A stretch of DNA of 64,000 nucleotides from Avibacterium gallinarum (GTDB lineage Bacteria > Pseudomonadota > Gammaproteobacteria > Enterobacterales > Pasteurellaceae). This document shows positions 39,795 to 49,753 of this stretch, piece by piece. How positions within the stretch are numbered: position 1 is the stretch's first letter; every line of letters begins with the position of its first letter. The notes beneath the pieces were generated by a model. It worked only from the letters and a program-made list of their open reading frames with translations, ran no database searches and was not told the origin of the DNA. Where the stretch lies: assembly GCF_002921135.1 (NCBI RefSeq), contig NZ_PQVJ01000007.1, positions 62,001 through 126,000 of the forward strand, in the 5' to 3' direction. The translations under genes and the position numbers were made by a program.

Positions 39795-40568
39795 ATGAAC
39801 ATTAATTTTACTCAAATTTTTCAAGATTGTTGGAATTTTATGCGTAATCAAAAGAAGATTACCCAGCAATTTATCTTTTTCTTTTTTATTAGCTCGTTAA
39901 TCTTCTATTTTCTTTTAAGCGCGGTCGTGCCGATGCCTGAAATCAGCCAAGCCAGTGGGCAAAATTTGCCTTTGCCAAGCAATATCAGCGCAGAATTTTT
40001 GGTAATTGGTGTGGCGCAACAGCTAGTTAGCCTATTTATTTCTTCTTGGGGGATTCTCACATTTCACCGCATTAGCATTCAGCAGCAAAATCCGTTAAAT
40101 CAAAATCCCTTAAACCAAAGTGCGGTACTAACGTTGCAACGTTTTGCGGGCGTGGTGGCAATTAGTGTGATTGGATTTATTCCCTTGATGATTGGCGTGG
40201 TAGAAAGCCTGTTTGCCATTTTGCAAGGACAATCCCCTTCAATTCTCTCTTTGGTGGCAATGTTGCTTGGCTTTTTTATTTTTGTGCGCTTAAGCCTCGC
40301 TTCTACGGAATATCTGATTCAGCCCGTGGGCATTATGCAAGCCTTGAAAAATAGCTGGTTAAGTGGCGTGAAACGCGCTGCGCCATTGTTTATTTATTGT
40401 TTGTTAATTTATGTGGTACTGCCGTTTGTGGTAAGACGCATTTCTTCATTGAGCGATAACCTTGTTTTTGATGTGGTAATGTTATTTTTAAGCGCTGCGG
40501 TTGGCGTGTTTTCGTTACTTTTCACTTATCGCTTTTACACCTTATTTATGCGCAAGGATCAACAATAA
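39795..40568 (+). CDS. yciC: YciC-family inner membrane protein (UPF0259)
   Basis: 257 residues with about six hydrophobic segments: [91 protein letters not shown], and a final [17 protein letters not shown]. The segment [23 protein letters not shown] resembles YciC, a protein of unknown role next to yciB. It ends one base into the yciB start (TAATG overlap), so they are coupled. Confidence 0.82.
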   Translation: MNINFTQIFQDCWNFMRNQKKITQQFIFFFFISSLIFYFLLSAVVPMPEISQASGQNLPLPSNISAEFLVIGVAQQLVSLFISSWGILTFHRISIQQQNPLNQNPLNQSAVLTLQRFAGVVAISVIGFIPLMIGVVESLFAILQGQSPSILSLVAMLLGFFIFVRLSLASTEYLIQPVGIMQALKNSWLSGVKRAAPLFIYCLLIYVVLPFVVRRISSLSDNLVFDVVMLFLSAAVGVFSLLFTYRFYTLFMRKDQQ

Positions 40569-41113
40569 TGAAACAAATTTTAGAATTTATACCGCTCTTA
40601 GTTTTTTTTGCTGTTTATAAACTAGTCGGCATTCGTGAAGCGGCCATCGCCTTGATTATTGCGACAATCATTCAGCTTGTGGTGCTGAAACTGAAATACG
40701 GCAAAATTGAAAAACAACAGCTCATTATGGGAAGTGCGGTGGTTTTTTTTGGTGCTTTATCCGCTTATTTCAACGAATTAGAATTTTTAAAATGGAAAGT
40801 AACGGTAGTTTATGCCTTGTTTGCCTTGGCATTAATCATCAGCCAAGTGATTTTTAAGAAACCGCTCATTCAGCAATTATTAGGTAAAGAAATTCAACTG
40901 CCCGATGCCGTTTGGAATAAATTAAATCTAGGCTGGGCAGGATTTTTTCTGTTTTGTATGATCCTAAATATCATCATCAGCCAATATTTTTCCGATGATC
41001 TTTGGGTGGATTTCAAAACCTTCGGCATTATTGGACTCAGCCTTGTTGCAACAGTCGCGACAGGCGTTTATATTTATCGTTATCTTCCAAAAACAGAGAA
41101 TAAAGAACAATAG
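40568..41113 (+). CDS. yciB: Inner membrane protein YciB (septation protein A/IspZ family)
   Basis: 181 residues (E. coli 179), about five membrane segments. Family motif at the start: [21 protein letters not shown]; later [50 protein letters not shown]. Shigella IspZ and E. coli YciB affect septation and envelope upkeep; the exact activity is unknown. It sits in yciC-yciB-yciA-yciI, with starts only 0-10 bases apart. Confidence 0.95.
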   Translation: MKQILEFIPLLVFFAVYKLVGIREAAIALIIATIIQLVVLKLKYGKIEKQQLIMGSAVVFFGALSAYFNELEFLKWKVTVVYALFALALIISQVIFKKPLIQQLLGKEIQLPDAVWNKLNLGWAGFFLFCMILNIIISQYFSDDLWVDFKTFGIIGLSLVATVATGVYIYRYLPKTENKEQ

Positions 41114-41122
41114 GAAAACATT

Positions 41123-41581
41123 ATGTCTGCATTTATTGAAACCAAAACGGGCCGCCAATCACAAGGCACATTGTTATTACGCACCCTTGCGATGCCTTCT
41201 GATACCAATGCCAACGGCGATATTTTCGGTGGTTGGATTATGTCGCAAATGGATATGGGCGGTGCAATTTTAGCCAAAGAAATTGCGCACGGCCGTGTGG
41301 TTACCGTGGCGGTGGATAGTATGACCTTTATCCGCCCGATTTCTGTGGGCGATGTGGTATGTTGCTACGGCCGCTGCGTGAAAGTGGGACGCACTTCATT
41401 GCAAATTAAAATTGAAGTGTGGGCGAAAAAAGTATCCAGCGAACCCATTGGTGAACGCTATTGCGTAACCGAAGCCGTATTCAGCTTTGTTGCAGTAGAT
41501 AGCAACGGACGACCGCGTGTTGTTCCAAGAGAAAATAACCCAGAGCTAGAAAAAGCCCTTGCGTTAATTGATGAAGCCTAA
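41123..41581 (+). CDS. yciA: Acyl-CoA thioester hydrolase YciA
   Basis: 152 residues (H. influenzae HI0827 is about this size). Hotdog fold: [30 protein letters not shown] with the catalytic Asp in [28 protein letters not shown], and [21 protein letters not shown]. It hydrolyses a wide range of acyl-CoAs and may control free CoA. AGGAAAAC lies before the start. It overlaps nothing; yciI starts 14 bases on. Confidence 0.95.
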   Translation: MSAFIETKTGRQSQGTLLLRTLAMPSDTNANGDIFGGWIMSQMDMGGAILAKEIAHGRVVTVAVDSMTFIRPISVGDVVCCYGRCVKVGRTSLQIKIEVWAKKVSSEPIGERYCVTEAVFSFVAVDSNGRPRVVPRENNPELEKALALIDEA

Positions 41582-41594
41582 AAAAGGAGAAACT

Positions 41595-41891
41595 ATGTAT
41601 TACGTTATTTTTGCTCAAGACAAACCCAATACCCTTGCTCAACGCCTTGCGGTGCGTGAACAACATCTTGCACGTTTAAAACAATTACAAGCAGAAAACC
41701 GCCTTTTAACTGCAGGCCCAAATCCTGCCATTGATGACGAAAACCCCGGTGAAGCTGGATTTACTGGCTCAACAGTAATCGCCCAATTTGACAGCCTTGA
41801 AGCAGCACAACAATGGGCAAGCCAAGATCCTTATGTGGAAGCAGGCGTTTATGGCGAGGTGATTATTAAGCCATTTAAGAAAGTTTTCTAA
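41595..41891 (+). CDS. yciI: YciI-family protein
   Basis: 98 residues from the ATG at 41595, with AAAGGAG upstream; the frame to 41568 lies inside yciA. YciI domain: [30 protein letters not shown]-like start with conserved His/Asp pair region, [11 protein letters not shown] and [34 protein letters not shown]. Ferredoxin-like alpha-beta fold; H. influenzae HI0828 structure is known but its function is not. Confidence 0.94.
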   Translation: MYYVIFAQDKPNTLAQRLAVREQHLARLKQLQAENRLLTAGPNPAIDDENPGEAGFTGSTVIAQFDSLEAAQQWASQDPYVEAGVYGEVIIKPFKKVF

Positions 41892-42005
41892 GCAAAAAAT
41901 CGCAAAAATTCTCTCAAAAAACACCGCACTTTTCTTGTTTAACGTAAGAAAGTGAAAACAAGAAAAGTGCTACCCCTAACGATAAAAGCAATAAGAGGAA
42001 ACACA

Positions 42006-44612
42006 ATGTCAAACTTTCTACAAAATTACCAAAAACATATTGATGAACGTGCGGCACAAGGTGTTGTACCAAAACCATTAGATGCCGAACAAACCGCACA
42101 GCTTATCGAATTATTAAAAAATCCCCCTGCTGAGCAAGCCGATTATCTCCTTGAGCTTTTTAAAACCCGCGTGCCAGCAGGGGTGGACGAAGCAGCTTAT
42201 GTCAAAGCGTCCTTCCTTGCTGCAATTGTCAATGGCACGGCCCATTCGCCATTGATTAGCCCAGAAAGTGCGGTGCAAATTTTGGGTACAATGCAAGGCG
42301 GTTATAATATTGAACCCTTGCTACAAGCCCTTGATAATGAAGCCCTTGCCCCTTATGCCGTCAGCGCCCTTTCTTCTACCCTTTTAATGTTCGATAATTT
42401 CTACGATGTAGAACAACGTGCCAAACAAGGCAATCCTTACGCGCAACAAATTCTTGAATCTTGGGCGAATGCAGACTGGTATTTATCACGTCCAAAATTA
42501 GATGAAAAGATCACCGTTACCGTATTTAAAGTGTCGGGCGAAACCAACACAGACGATCTTTCCCCTGCGCAAGATGCGTGGTCGCGTCCTGATATTCCTT
42601 TGCACGCCTTAGCAATGCTGAAAAATGAACGAGAAGGCATTCAGCCTGATGACGCTGGCAACATTGGGCCAATTCAACAAATTAATGCGTTAAAAGAAAA
42701 AGGCTATCCGCTTGCTTATGTGGGCGATGTGGTCGGCACAGGTTCATCACGCAAATCTGCCACTAACTCGGTGCTATGGTTTATGGGGGAAGATATTCCT
42801 TACATTCCGAATAAACGTGCAGGTGGCGTGGTATTAGGCGGAAAAATTGCCCCTATTTTCTTCAACACCTTAGAAGACGCGGGGGCATTGCCAATTGAAG
42901 TGGACGTTAGCAAGCTTAATATGGGCGATGTCATTGATATTTACCCATACCAAGGCAAAATCTGCAAACACGATAGCGATGAAGTTTTGGCTGAATTTAG
43001 CTTAAAAACCAATGTGTTATTAGATGAAGTACGCGCAGGCGGACGTATTCCATTAATTATCGGACGTGGGCTAACCCATAAAGCGCGTCAATCCCTTGGC
43101 TTACCCGATAATGATGTGTTCGCAAAACCACAAGCCGTTGCGGATAACCACAAAGGCTTTACCCTTGCACAAAAAATGGTCGGCCGCGCTTGTGGTGTAG
43201 AGGGCATTCGCCCTGGGCAATATTGCGAACCAAGAATGACTTCAGTCGGCTCGCAAGATACCACTGGCCCAATGACCCGTGATGAGCTAAAAGATCTCGC
43301 TTGTTTAGGTTTCTCATCAGATTTGGTGATGCAATCTTTCTGCCATACGGCTGCCTATCCAAAACCGGTGGACGTTGTTACTCATCACACCCTGCCAGAT
43401 TTTATTATGAACCGTGGCGGTGTATCCCTGCGCCCAGGGGACGGCGTGATCCACTCTTGGCTCAACCGTATGTTATTGCCTGATACCGTAGGCACTGGCG
43501 GCGATTCGCACACACGTTTCCCGATTGGTATCTCTTTCCCTGCGGGGTCAGGTTTGGTGGCGTTCGCCGCTGCCACAGGTGTAATGCCGTTGGATATGCC
43601 TGAAAGCGTGCTAGTGCGTTTCAAAGGGGAAATGCAACCGGGGATCACCTTGCGTGATTTAGTACACGCTATTCCTTATTATGCGATCCAACAAGGCTTA
43701 CTCACCGTAGAAAAACAAGGCAAGAAAAATATTTTCTCAGGTCGTATTTTAGAAATTGAAGGTCTAGAACACCTTAAAGTGGAACAAGCTTTTGAGCTTT
43801 CCGATGCTTCTGCTGAACGCTCTGCGGCGGCTTGTACCATCAAATTAGATAAAGAACCGATTATTGAATATCTTAATTCCAATATCGTGTTACTCAAATG
43901 GATGATTGCAGAAGGCTATGGCGATGCGCGCACCCTTGAACGCCGTATCAAAGCAATGGAAAAATGGTTAGAAAACCCAGAATTGCTCAGCGCTGATCCT
44001 GATGCAGAATATGCCGCGGTGATCGAAATCGATCTCAACGAAATCAAAGAACCGATTTTATGCGCACCAAATGATCCTGATGACGCTCGCCTGCTTTCTG
44101 AAGTGCAAGGGGATAAAATTGACGAAGTGTTTATTGGCTCTTGTATGACTAACATTGGGCATTTCCGTGCCGCTGGAAAATTATTAGCCAAATTCAAAGA
44201 CGTGATTCCAACGCGTCTATGGCTTGCGCCTCCAACTAAAATGGACGCCAGCCTATTAACAGAAGAAGGCTATTACAGCATTTACGGCAAAAGTGGCGCG
44301 CGTATTGAAATCCCAGGCTGTTCACTTTGTATGGGTAACCAAGCGCGCGTGGCAAACAACGCCACCGTGGTGTCCACTTCCACCCGTAACTTCCCGAACC
44401 GCTTAGGACAAGGCGCAAATGTGTATTTGGCTTCCGCAGAACTCGCCGCCGTAGCAGCACTGCTCGGCAAACTGCCAACGCCAGAAGAATACCAAGCCTA
44501 TGTAGCGGATTTACAGCAAGACAAAGACGACACTTATCGCTATATGAATTTTGATCAACTTAATCAATATACACAAAAAGCCGATCAAGTGATCTTCCAA
44601 GCACCAGCTTAA
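42006..44612 (+). CDS. acnB: Aconitate hydratase B
   Basis: 868 residues (E. coli AcnB 865) from ATG 42006 with AGAGGAAACACA; the frame to 41952 has no site. N-terminal HEAT-like domain, swivel domain ([31 protein letters not shown]) placed before the catalytic domain as in AcnB, and the 4Fe-4S ligands in [11 protein letters not shown] and [11 protein letters not shown] plus [10 protein letters not shown]. It turns citrate to isocitrate, and in apo form AcnB binds mRNA in E. coli. Terminated by an uptake-signal hairpin. Confidence 0.97.
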   Translation: MSNFLQNYQKHIDERAAQGVVPKPLDAEQTAQLIELLKNPPAEQADYLLELFKTRVPAGVDEAAYVKASFLAAIVNGTAHSPLISPESAVQILGTMQGGYNIEPLLQALDNEALAPYAVSALSSTLLMFDNFYDVEQRAKQGNPYAQQILESWANADWYLSRPKLDEKITVTVFKVSGETNTDDLSPAQDAWSRPDIPLHALAMLKNEREGIQPDDAGNIGPIQQINALKEKGYPLAYVGDVVGTGSSRKSATNSVLWFMGEDIPYIPNKRAGGVVLGGKIAPIFFNTLEDAGALPIEVDVSKLNMGDVIDIYPYQGKICKHDSDEVLAEFSLKTNVLLDEVRAGGRIPLIIGRGLTHKARQSLGLPDNDVFAKPQAVADNHKGFTLAQKMVGRACGVEGIRPGQYCEPRMTSVGSQDTTGPMTRDELKDLACLGFSSDLVMQSFCHTAAYPKPVDVVTHHTLPDFIMNRGGVSLRPGDGVIHSWLNRMLLPDTVGTGGDSHTRFPIGISFPAGSGLVAFAAATGVMPLDMPESVLVRFKGEMQPGITLRDLVHAIPYYAIQQGLLTVEKQGKKNIFSGRILEIEGLEHLKVEQAFELSDASAERSAAACTIKLDKEPIIEYLNSNIVLLKWMIAEGYGDARTLERRIKAMEKWLENPELLSADPDAEYAAVIEIDLNEIKEPILCAPNDPDDARLLSEVQGDKIDEVFIGSCMTNIGHFRAAGKLLAKFKDVIPTRLWLAPPTKMDASLLTEEGYYSIYGKSGARIEIPGCSLCMGNQARVANNATVVSTSTRNFPNRLGQGANVYLASAELAAVAALLGKLPTPEEYQAYVADLQQDKDDTYRYMNFDQLNQYTQKADQVIFQAPA

Positions 44613-44625
44613 TGACGCCTATCAC

Positions 44626-44668
44626 AAAAGTGCGGTGAAAAATTAAAAAATTTCACCGCACTTTTCTT
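44626..44668 (+). terminator. Inverted uptake-signal terminator after acnB
   Basis: AAAAGTGCGGTGAAA and TTTCACCGCACTTTT form a 15-bp stem with a 10-base loop, followed by CTTTTTT. Confidence 0.92.
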
Positions 44669-44799
44669 TTTTCTCTGTTTATTAAAAATAAAAATGCAGT
44701 TATTTTCTTTCCTAAATAAAAAGCAAAGTGCGGTAATTTTTTTCATTATTTTTATTAAATCTTTTCATCATTAATTAATGCCATTTAACCTTTTTCTCA

Positions 44800-44829
44800 T
44801 TGACAGCCCTAGCCTGCTCTTTCTATACT
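44800..44829 (+). promoter_or_regulatory. Sigma-70 promoter of the TPP riboswitch transcript
   Basis: TTGACA (perfect), an 18-base spacer, then TATACT. It predicts a start near 44836, exactly at the riboswitch 5' edge. Confidence 0.82.
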
Positions 44830-44836
44830 AAACGAG

Positions 44837-44926
44837 AATTAGTCGGGGTGCTTGATGGAATATCCAAACAAGCTGAGATAATACCCGTGAACCTGATTCA
44901 GTTAATGCTGACGTAGGAAACTAATT
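44837..44926 (+). promoter_or_regulatory. TPP (THI-box) riboswitch
   Basis: Conserved THI-box elements in order: P1 arm AATTAG, GGGGTGC, the pyrimidine-binding loop GCTGAGATAATACCC, GTGAACCTGATTCAG, then GTAGGAAA and the P1 partner CTAATT (44921-44926). TPP binding would lower expression of the downstream genes. About 100 bases separate it from the first coding start. The downstream stretch may carry the expression platform. Confidence 0.95.
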
Positions 44927-45039
44927 AGATCATATTCTTGCAAACGCCTTTATTTTGCGGAATTTTCTGCTTTACCTTTCTAATTTCTTTCTTGCTCGTC
45001 AATATCACTTTTTAATCATTTGTTAATAAGGAAATGACA

Positions 45040-46092
45040 ATGCAATTTAAGACGTTTTTCTCATCATTTTTAACCAAATCGCTTCTCCCTATTTGTGCTG
45101 CAGGTAGTCTATTTTTATTCAGCCACAATGCGCAAGCTGAAGGGCGATTAACGGTTTATTGCAGTGTGCAACATTCCGTCTGCGAAAAAATGGCGAAAGT
45201 TTTTGCCAAGAAATATAACGTGGACACCAAATTTGTGCGTAACAGCACGGGTGCAACCCTTGCTAAAATCAAAGCGGAGCAAGCCTTGCCTCAAGCGGAT
45301 ATTTGGTACGGCGGCACAATTGAACCGCACTTTCAAGCCGCACAATTAGGCTTACTCGAGCCTTATCGTTCGCCATTGCAAGCGGAAACTATGCCACAAT
45401 TTAAAGCCCTGCTTGATAAACACGGCGATGTTACCTCCATTGGCTACATTATTGTGTTAGGCATTGGCGTAAACACGGAAAAATTCAAACAATTAGGCAT
45501 TAAAGACTATCCAAAATGCTGGAAAGATTTAACCGATCCTAAATTTAAAGATCAAATTCAAATGCCTGATCCGCGCAATACTGGCACGGGCTATACTTTT
45601 ATCGCAACGCTAGTACAGTTATTCGGTGAAGAAGAAGCCTTCCGCTATCTGAAAGCCTTAGATAAAAATATTTCTCAATATGCTAAAAGTGGTACAGAGA
45701 AATCCAATCTCTCTCGTGGTGATGCGGCGGTAACCATTGGTTTTATTAATGGTTATCAAACCGAGAAAGAAAACGGTGCGCCTGTGGAAGCCATTTTACC
45801 TTGCGAAGGCGACAGCTATTCCCTTGGCGGCATCAGCATTTTGAAAGGGGCAAGAAATTTACAAAATGCAAAATTATTTATGGATTGGGCATTAACGCCT
45901 GAAGCGCAAGAAATTGCGTGGCGCGAAGAAAAAATGTATCAAATTCCAACCAATATTCACGCCAAAGCCTCACCAAACTCCACTGATCCAAAAACCTTAA
46001 AACTCATTGACTTTGATTTTGAACGCTTTGGTTCAGATGAAGAAGGCAAGCGCTTGATTAAGCGTTGGATTGAAGAAATTAAGCTCGACTAA
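45040..46092 (+). CDS. AfuA/FbpA-like periplasmic solute-binding protein, TPP-riboswitch controlled
   Basis: 350 residues from ATG 45040 (AAGGA seven bases before it; an ATG at 45034 is too near). Signal peptide ending HNAQA-EG. The body is a class-II periplasmic binding protein: LTVYCSVQHSVCEKMAKVF, FVRNSTGATLAKIKAE, ADIWYGGTIEPH, YPKCWKDLTDPK, CEGDSYSLGGISILKGARN. It is close to H. influenzae HI0131 (AfuA group; A. pleuropneumoniae AfuA is reported to bind sugar phosphates). The TPP riboswitch points to thiamine, a phosphorylated thiamine, or a precursor as ligand (inference). No permease or ATPase gene is near. Confidence 0.88.
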   Translation: MQFKTFFSSFLTKSLLPICAAGSLFLFSHNAQAEGRLTVYCSVQHSVCEKMAKVFAKKYNVDTKFVRNSTGATLAKIKAEQALPQADIWYGGTIEPHFQAAQLGLLEPYRSPLQAETMPQFKALLDKHGDVTSIGYIIVLGIGVNTEKFKQLGIKDYPKCWKDLTDPKFKDQIQMPDPRNTGTGYTFIATLVQLFGEEEAFRYLKALDKNISQYAKSGTEKSNLSRGDAAVTIGFINGYQTEKENGAPVEAILPCEGDSYSLGGISILKGARNLQNAKLFMDWALTPEAQEIAWREEKMYQIPTNIHAKASPNSTDPKTLKLIDFDFERFGSDEEGKRLIKRWIEEIKLD

Positions 46093-46111
46093 GCTTTTCC
46101 ATTGACAAAAT

Positions 46112-46153
46112 ATAAAGTGCGGTTAAAAATAACCGCTCTTTATGATTTTTTTA
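46112..46153 (+). terminator. Internal hairpin of uptake-signal type after the first binding protein
   Basis: ATAAAGTGCGGTTA pairs with TAACCGCTCTTTAT (one mismatch) over an AAAA loop, followed by GATTTTTTTA. It could limit read-through from the riboswitch into the phosphoesterase gene. Confidence 0.75.
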
Positions 46154-46173
46154 TTTTAGGAAAGCTGTTCGTA

Positions 46174-47289
46174 ATGCGATACCAAATTATTTTCGCAATT
46201 TGTATTATTTTTTTACAATTCTTCATTTATATTTTTAACCGCACGTTATCTTGGCTTTATTTGCAAAATACCAGTCCTGTTTGTCGTAAAATTTTAACCC
46301 TTATTACTTATCTCGGCGCAAACAGTATTATTTTGCTCACTGTGTCGCGCATTTACCCAATGTTCCGCACCAGTGCGTTTATTTTAGCGTTTTTGCTCTT
46401 TGCCAGTTTTGTCAGTTTGGTGTGCGTGGCGATTTACTTTATTTTTAGAAAACAAAAATTTCAGTCAAAATTACACCGCACTTTATCTTGGTGTTATCCA
46501 TTGGGTTTAGCAGGCTTGCTTGGATTGAGCGTTTATAATGCTTATGTTCCTCAGGTTGTTCATTATGAAATTAAGCTGGATAAGCCATTCAAACCATTAC
46601 GCATTGGAATGGCGAGTGATTTTCACCTTGGGCGTTTATTTGGTGGGAAACAGTTAGATCAACTGGCTGAAATAATGAATGAACAAAAGGTGGATATTAT
46701 TTTGCTGCCGGGCGATATTATGGACGATAATATTCGCGCTTATGTAGCAGAAAAAATGCAGCCGCATCTTGCGAAACTGCGTGCGCCCCTTGGGGTTTAT
46801 GCCACCTTAGGCAACCACGATTTCTTTGGTCAGCAACAAGCCATTGCGAAAGAAATTCGCAAGGCGGGCATTACGGTTCTGATGGATCAGACACTAGAAG
46901 TGGATAACCGTTTTGTGCTGATTGGACGCAATGATGATTTATTCAAAGCGCGGCCAAAAACTAAGCAAATTTTAGCCGCACTTGATAAAACTAATGATAA
47001 AACAAAAGGGGAGCTACCGATTTTTCTGCTAGATCATCGTCCAACAGAAATTATGGAACATTCCACCTTGCCGATTGATATTCAAGTTTCGGGCCACGCC
47101 CATAAAGGGCAAGTGTTTCCCGCAAGTTTGATCACAAAAGTGTTATATCGTTTAGATTATGGTTATGAGAAAATTGGCAATGGACATTTTTTCGTAACTT
47201 CAGGTTATGGGTTTTGGGGAATCCCAATGCGATTGGGATCGCAATCGGAAGTGTTTATTATTGATGTGAAAGGGAAAGAAAAGGAGTGA
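46174..47289 (+). CDS. Membrane-anchored metallophosphoesterase (YkuE/YaeI-like)
   Basis: 371 residues from ATG 46174 with AGGAAAG upstream; the longer frame begins at TTG 46102 and spans the hairpin. Four hydrophobic segments at about 1-130 (e.g. IIFAICIIFLQFFIYIF) precede a calcineurin-like domain: MASDFHLGRLFGG (DxH), LLPGDIMDD (GDxxD), TLGNHDFFG (GNHD) and VSGHAHKGQVFP (GHxH). All dimetal ligands are present. The substrate is unknown; relatives act on phospholipids, UDP-sugars or phosphate esters. It lies between two AfuA-like genes, so a role in removing phosphate from their ligand is possible (inference). Confidence 0.85.
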   Translation: MRYQIIFAICIIFLQFFIYIFNRTLSWLYLQNTSPVCRKILTLITYLGANSIILLTVSRIYPMFRTSAFILAFLLFASFVSLVCVAIYFIFRKQKFQSKLHRTLSWCYPLGLAGLLGLSVYNAYVPQVVHYEIKLDKPFKPLRIGMASDFHLGRLFGGKQLDQLAEIMNEQKVDIILLPGDIMDDNIRAYVAEKMQPHLAKLRAPLGVYATLGNHDFFGQQQAIAKEIRKAGITVLMDQTLEVDNRFVLIGRNDDLFKARPKTKQILAALDKTNDKTKGELPIFLLDHRPTEIMEHSTLPIDIQVSGHAHKGQVFPASLITKVLYRLDYGYEKIGNGHFFVTSGYGFWGIPMRLGSQSEVFIIDVKGKEKE

Positions 47290-47291
47290 TG

Positions 47292-48341
47292 ATGAACTTT
47301 CTAAATAAAAATTTAAGCAAAATTTACACCGCACTTTGTTTAGGCTCGGCTACTCTACTTTCTAATGCCGTTCACGCAGAAGGCAAGCTAACAATATATT
47401 GCAGTGTGCAAAGCACAACTTGCGAAAAAATCACTCAAACCTTTAGTAAAAAATACAATGTGCAAACTCAATTTGTGCGTAACAGCACAGGGGCGACCTT
47501 ATCCAAGTTAAAAGCGGAACAAAATAATCCGCAAGCAGACGTGTGGTATGGCGGCACAATCGAATTGCATTATCAGGCGGCAGATCTTGGCTTGCTTAGC
47601 CCTTATCGCTCACCAAAACAAGCGGAAACAATGCCACAATTTAAAGCCTTGTTGGATAAAAAAGGGGATCTCACCTCTATTTTGTATATGCTTGTGCTCG
47701 GCTTTGGCGTGAATACGGAAAAATTTGCTGAACTCGGTATTAAAGACTATCCAAAATGCTGGAAAGATTTGCTCGATCCACGCTTAAAAGGACAAATTCA
47801 AGTGCCAGATCCTCAGCTTTCTGGTACAACTTACACGGCCATTGTTACGCTCATTGAGCTTTTAGGGGAAGAAAAAGCCTTTGAATATTTAAAACAGCTT
47901 GATGCAAACGTGTCGCAATATATGAAAAGCAACCAAGTTACCAGCAACCTAGCGCGCGGCGAAAGCGCGGTAAGCGTAGGATTTGTGCATAGTTATGCCA
48001 CGGAGAAAGAAAATGGCGCACCGGTGGAAGCCATTTTGCCTTGCGAGGGAGATAGTTATTCCCTTGGTGGATTAAGCATTATCAAAGGCGCAAGAAATTT
48101 AGATAACGCGAAATTATTTGTGGATTGGGCGCTATCTAAAGAAGCACAAGAAATTCCATGGCGTGAAGCAGGTGTGTATCAAATTCCAACCAATGTGAAT
48201 GCGACCGCCTCACCAAAATCCGTTGATCCCAAAACCTTAAAGCCAATTAATATTGACTTCGAGCGCTTCGGCTCAGCGGAAGAAGGGAAACGTTTAGTGA
48301 ATAAATGGGTACAAGAAATCAAACTGAAAAAAGAAAATTAA
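47292..48341 (+). CDS. AfuA-like periplasmic solute-binding protein, second paralogue
   Basis: 349 residues from ATG 47292 with AAGGAG five bases upstream; GTG 47286 and ATG 47289 are too close to that site. Signal peptide ending AVHA-EG. Very similar to the protein at 45040 (shared YCSVQ, NSTGATL, ADxWYGGTIE, YRSPxQAETMPQFKALLDK, LPCEGDSYSLGG), so a duplication; differences gather near the likely pocket (e.g. STTCEK for HSVCEK, PQLSGTTYT for PRNTGTGYT). It starts two bases after the phosphoesterase stop and should be coupled to it. Confidence 0.88.
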   Translation: MNFLNKNLSKIYTALCLGSATLLSNAVHAEGKLTIYCSVQSTTCEKITQTFSKKYNVQTQFVRNSTGATLSKLKAEQNNPQADVWYGGTIELHYQAADLGLLSPYRSPKQAETMPQFKALLDKKGDLTSILYMLVLGFGVNTEKFAELGIKDYPKCWKDLLDPRLKGQIQVPDPQLSGTTYTAIVTLIELLGEEKAFEYLKQLDANVSQYMKSNQVTSNLARGESAVSVGFVHSYATEKENGAPVEAILPCEGDSYSLGGLSIIKGARNLDNAKLFVDWALSKEAQEIPWREAGVYQIPTNVNATASPKSVDPKTLKPINIDFERFGSAEEGKRLVNKWVQEIKLKKEN

Positions 48342-48357
48342 TTTTTAGCCAAAAAAC

Positions 48358-48380
48358 GACCCCACTTTTGAGGTGGGGTC
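48358..48380. terminator. GC-rich hairpin between convergent genes
   Basis: GACCCCAC pairs with GTGGGGTC over a seven-base loop. On the minus strand it is followed by GTTTTTTGGC, so it suits metC as well as the plus-strand gene. Confidence 0.8.
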
Positions 48381-48401
48381 TGTGCTTTTAGCCTTTCAAA
48401 T

Positions 48402-49595
48402 TTAGCCTTTCAAGCGTTCAAAGCCTGCTTTCAGATCAGCGATTAAATCTTCAACCTCTTCAAAACCAATATGTACACGAATTAATGTGCCAGTGAGCTT
48501 GCGTGCAATATTTGGACGAATTTTGGCAATTTCTTCAGGTTGGTTATACAGAATTAAAGATTCAAATCCACCCCAAGAATAGGCCATTGAGAAGAGCTCA
48601 AAATGATCCATAAAACGTTCTAATTGCTCTTGGGTTAATTTTTCGTTTAATTCAAAAGAAAACAACCCACTTGCGCCCGTGAAATCACGCTTAAAGTTTT
48701 CGTGTCCCGGACAGCTTGATAAAGCAGGGTGATACACCGCTTTGACTTCAGGTTGTTGAGCCAACCATTGTGCCACTTTTAAGCTATTTTCTTGATGTTG
48801 TTTAAGGCGAACCGCTAGGGTACGAATACCGCGCGCAGTCATATAAGCGGTATCCGCATCTACCATTTGCCCCATTAAATAAGAATGTTCGCGTAATTTA
48901 TCCCAACAACGGGCGTTAGACACCGCCGTGCCAATCATTGCATCGGAATGGCCCACTAAATATTTCGTGCCAGCTTGGATCGAAATATCAATATCGTGTT
49001 CCAATGCCTTAAACAACACACCAGCTGCCCAAGTATTATCAATCATTATTACTACGTCAGGATTCACCGCACGCACGGCTTTGACAATTGCAGGAATATC
49101 AGGCACTTCCATCGTGAGTGAACTTGGTGATTCTAAAAACACCACTTTGGTATTAGGCTGCATTAAAGTGGCGATTTCCGCGCCCATAAGCGGATCATAA
49201 TAAGTGGTACTCACGCCTATTTTTTGCAAAATCACATTGCAGAATACTTGAGTTGGCTCATAAGCCGCCCCCGTCATCAAAATATGATCCCCTGTGGCAA
49301 CAAAAGATAGAATCGCATTGGTTACGGCAGCTGCGCCACAAGGGTAAAGATAACAACCCGCGCCGCCTTCTAATTCACACATTAAATCTTGCAAAGCAAA
49401 ATGAGTGAGCGTGCCGCGGCGGCCATAATATAACGCCCCTTTGGTGAGATTTTTGCCCGCTTCTTTTTTGTCTGCAAGGCAATCAAAAACCAGCGAAGAA
49501 GCTCGCTGAATCACTGGATTGACGCTGCCTTGCGTCATTCTCTTTTTGCGTCCAGCGTGGACAAAAGTAGTATTTGATGTGGTATTTGCTTTCAT
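48402..49595 (-). CDS. metC: Cystathionine beta-lyase
   Basis: 397 residues (E. coli 395). PLP fold-type I Cys/Met family: [29 protein letters not shown]-like start, [67 protein letters not shown] with the PLP lysine in [10 protein letters not shown], and [10 protein letters not shown]. It splits cystathionine to homocysteine, ammonia and pyruvate for methionine synthesis. Its order near an afuA-like gene recalls H. influenzae HI0122-HI0131, but afuB and afuC are missing. Confidence 0.95.
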   Translation of the reverse strand: MKANTTSNTTFVHAGRKKRMTQGSVNPVIQRASSLVFDCLADKKEAGKNLTKGALYYGRRGTLTHFALQDLMCELEGGAGCYLYPCGAAAVTNAILSFVATGDHILMTGAAYEPTQVFCNVILQKIGVSTTYYDPLMGAEIATLMQPNTKVVFLESPSSLTMEVPDIPAIVKAVRAVNPDVVIMIDNTWAAGVLFKALEHDIDISIQAGTKYLVGHSDAMIGTAVSNARCWDKLREHSYLMGQMVDADTAYMTARGIRTLAVRLKQHQENSLKVAQWLAQQPEVKAVYHPALSSCPGHENFKRDFTGASGLFSFELNEKLTQEQLERFMDHFELFSMAYSWGGFESLILYNQPEEIAKIRPNIARKLTGTLIRVHIGFEEVEDLIADLKAGFERLKG

Positions 49596-49753
49596 AAATT
49601 TTCCTTACTTTTATTAAACTTAGGTAAAAATAATCAATTTAATAGATAAAAACAGCTATTCAAGTGCGGTGCTTTTCTTTAGAATATTTGCCGATTTACG
49701 CTTATTGTTGTTTAAGCATATCTATCATCAATTTTTTATAGGAGATTTGTACT

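Noticed and set aside
46102-46173. Upstream extension of the metallophosphoesterase
   Set aside because: It would begin with TTG, lacks a ribosome binding site and would translate a terminator hairpin.
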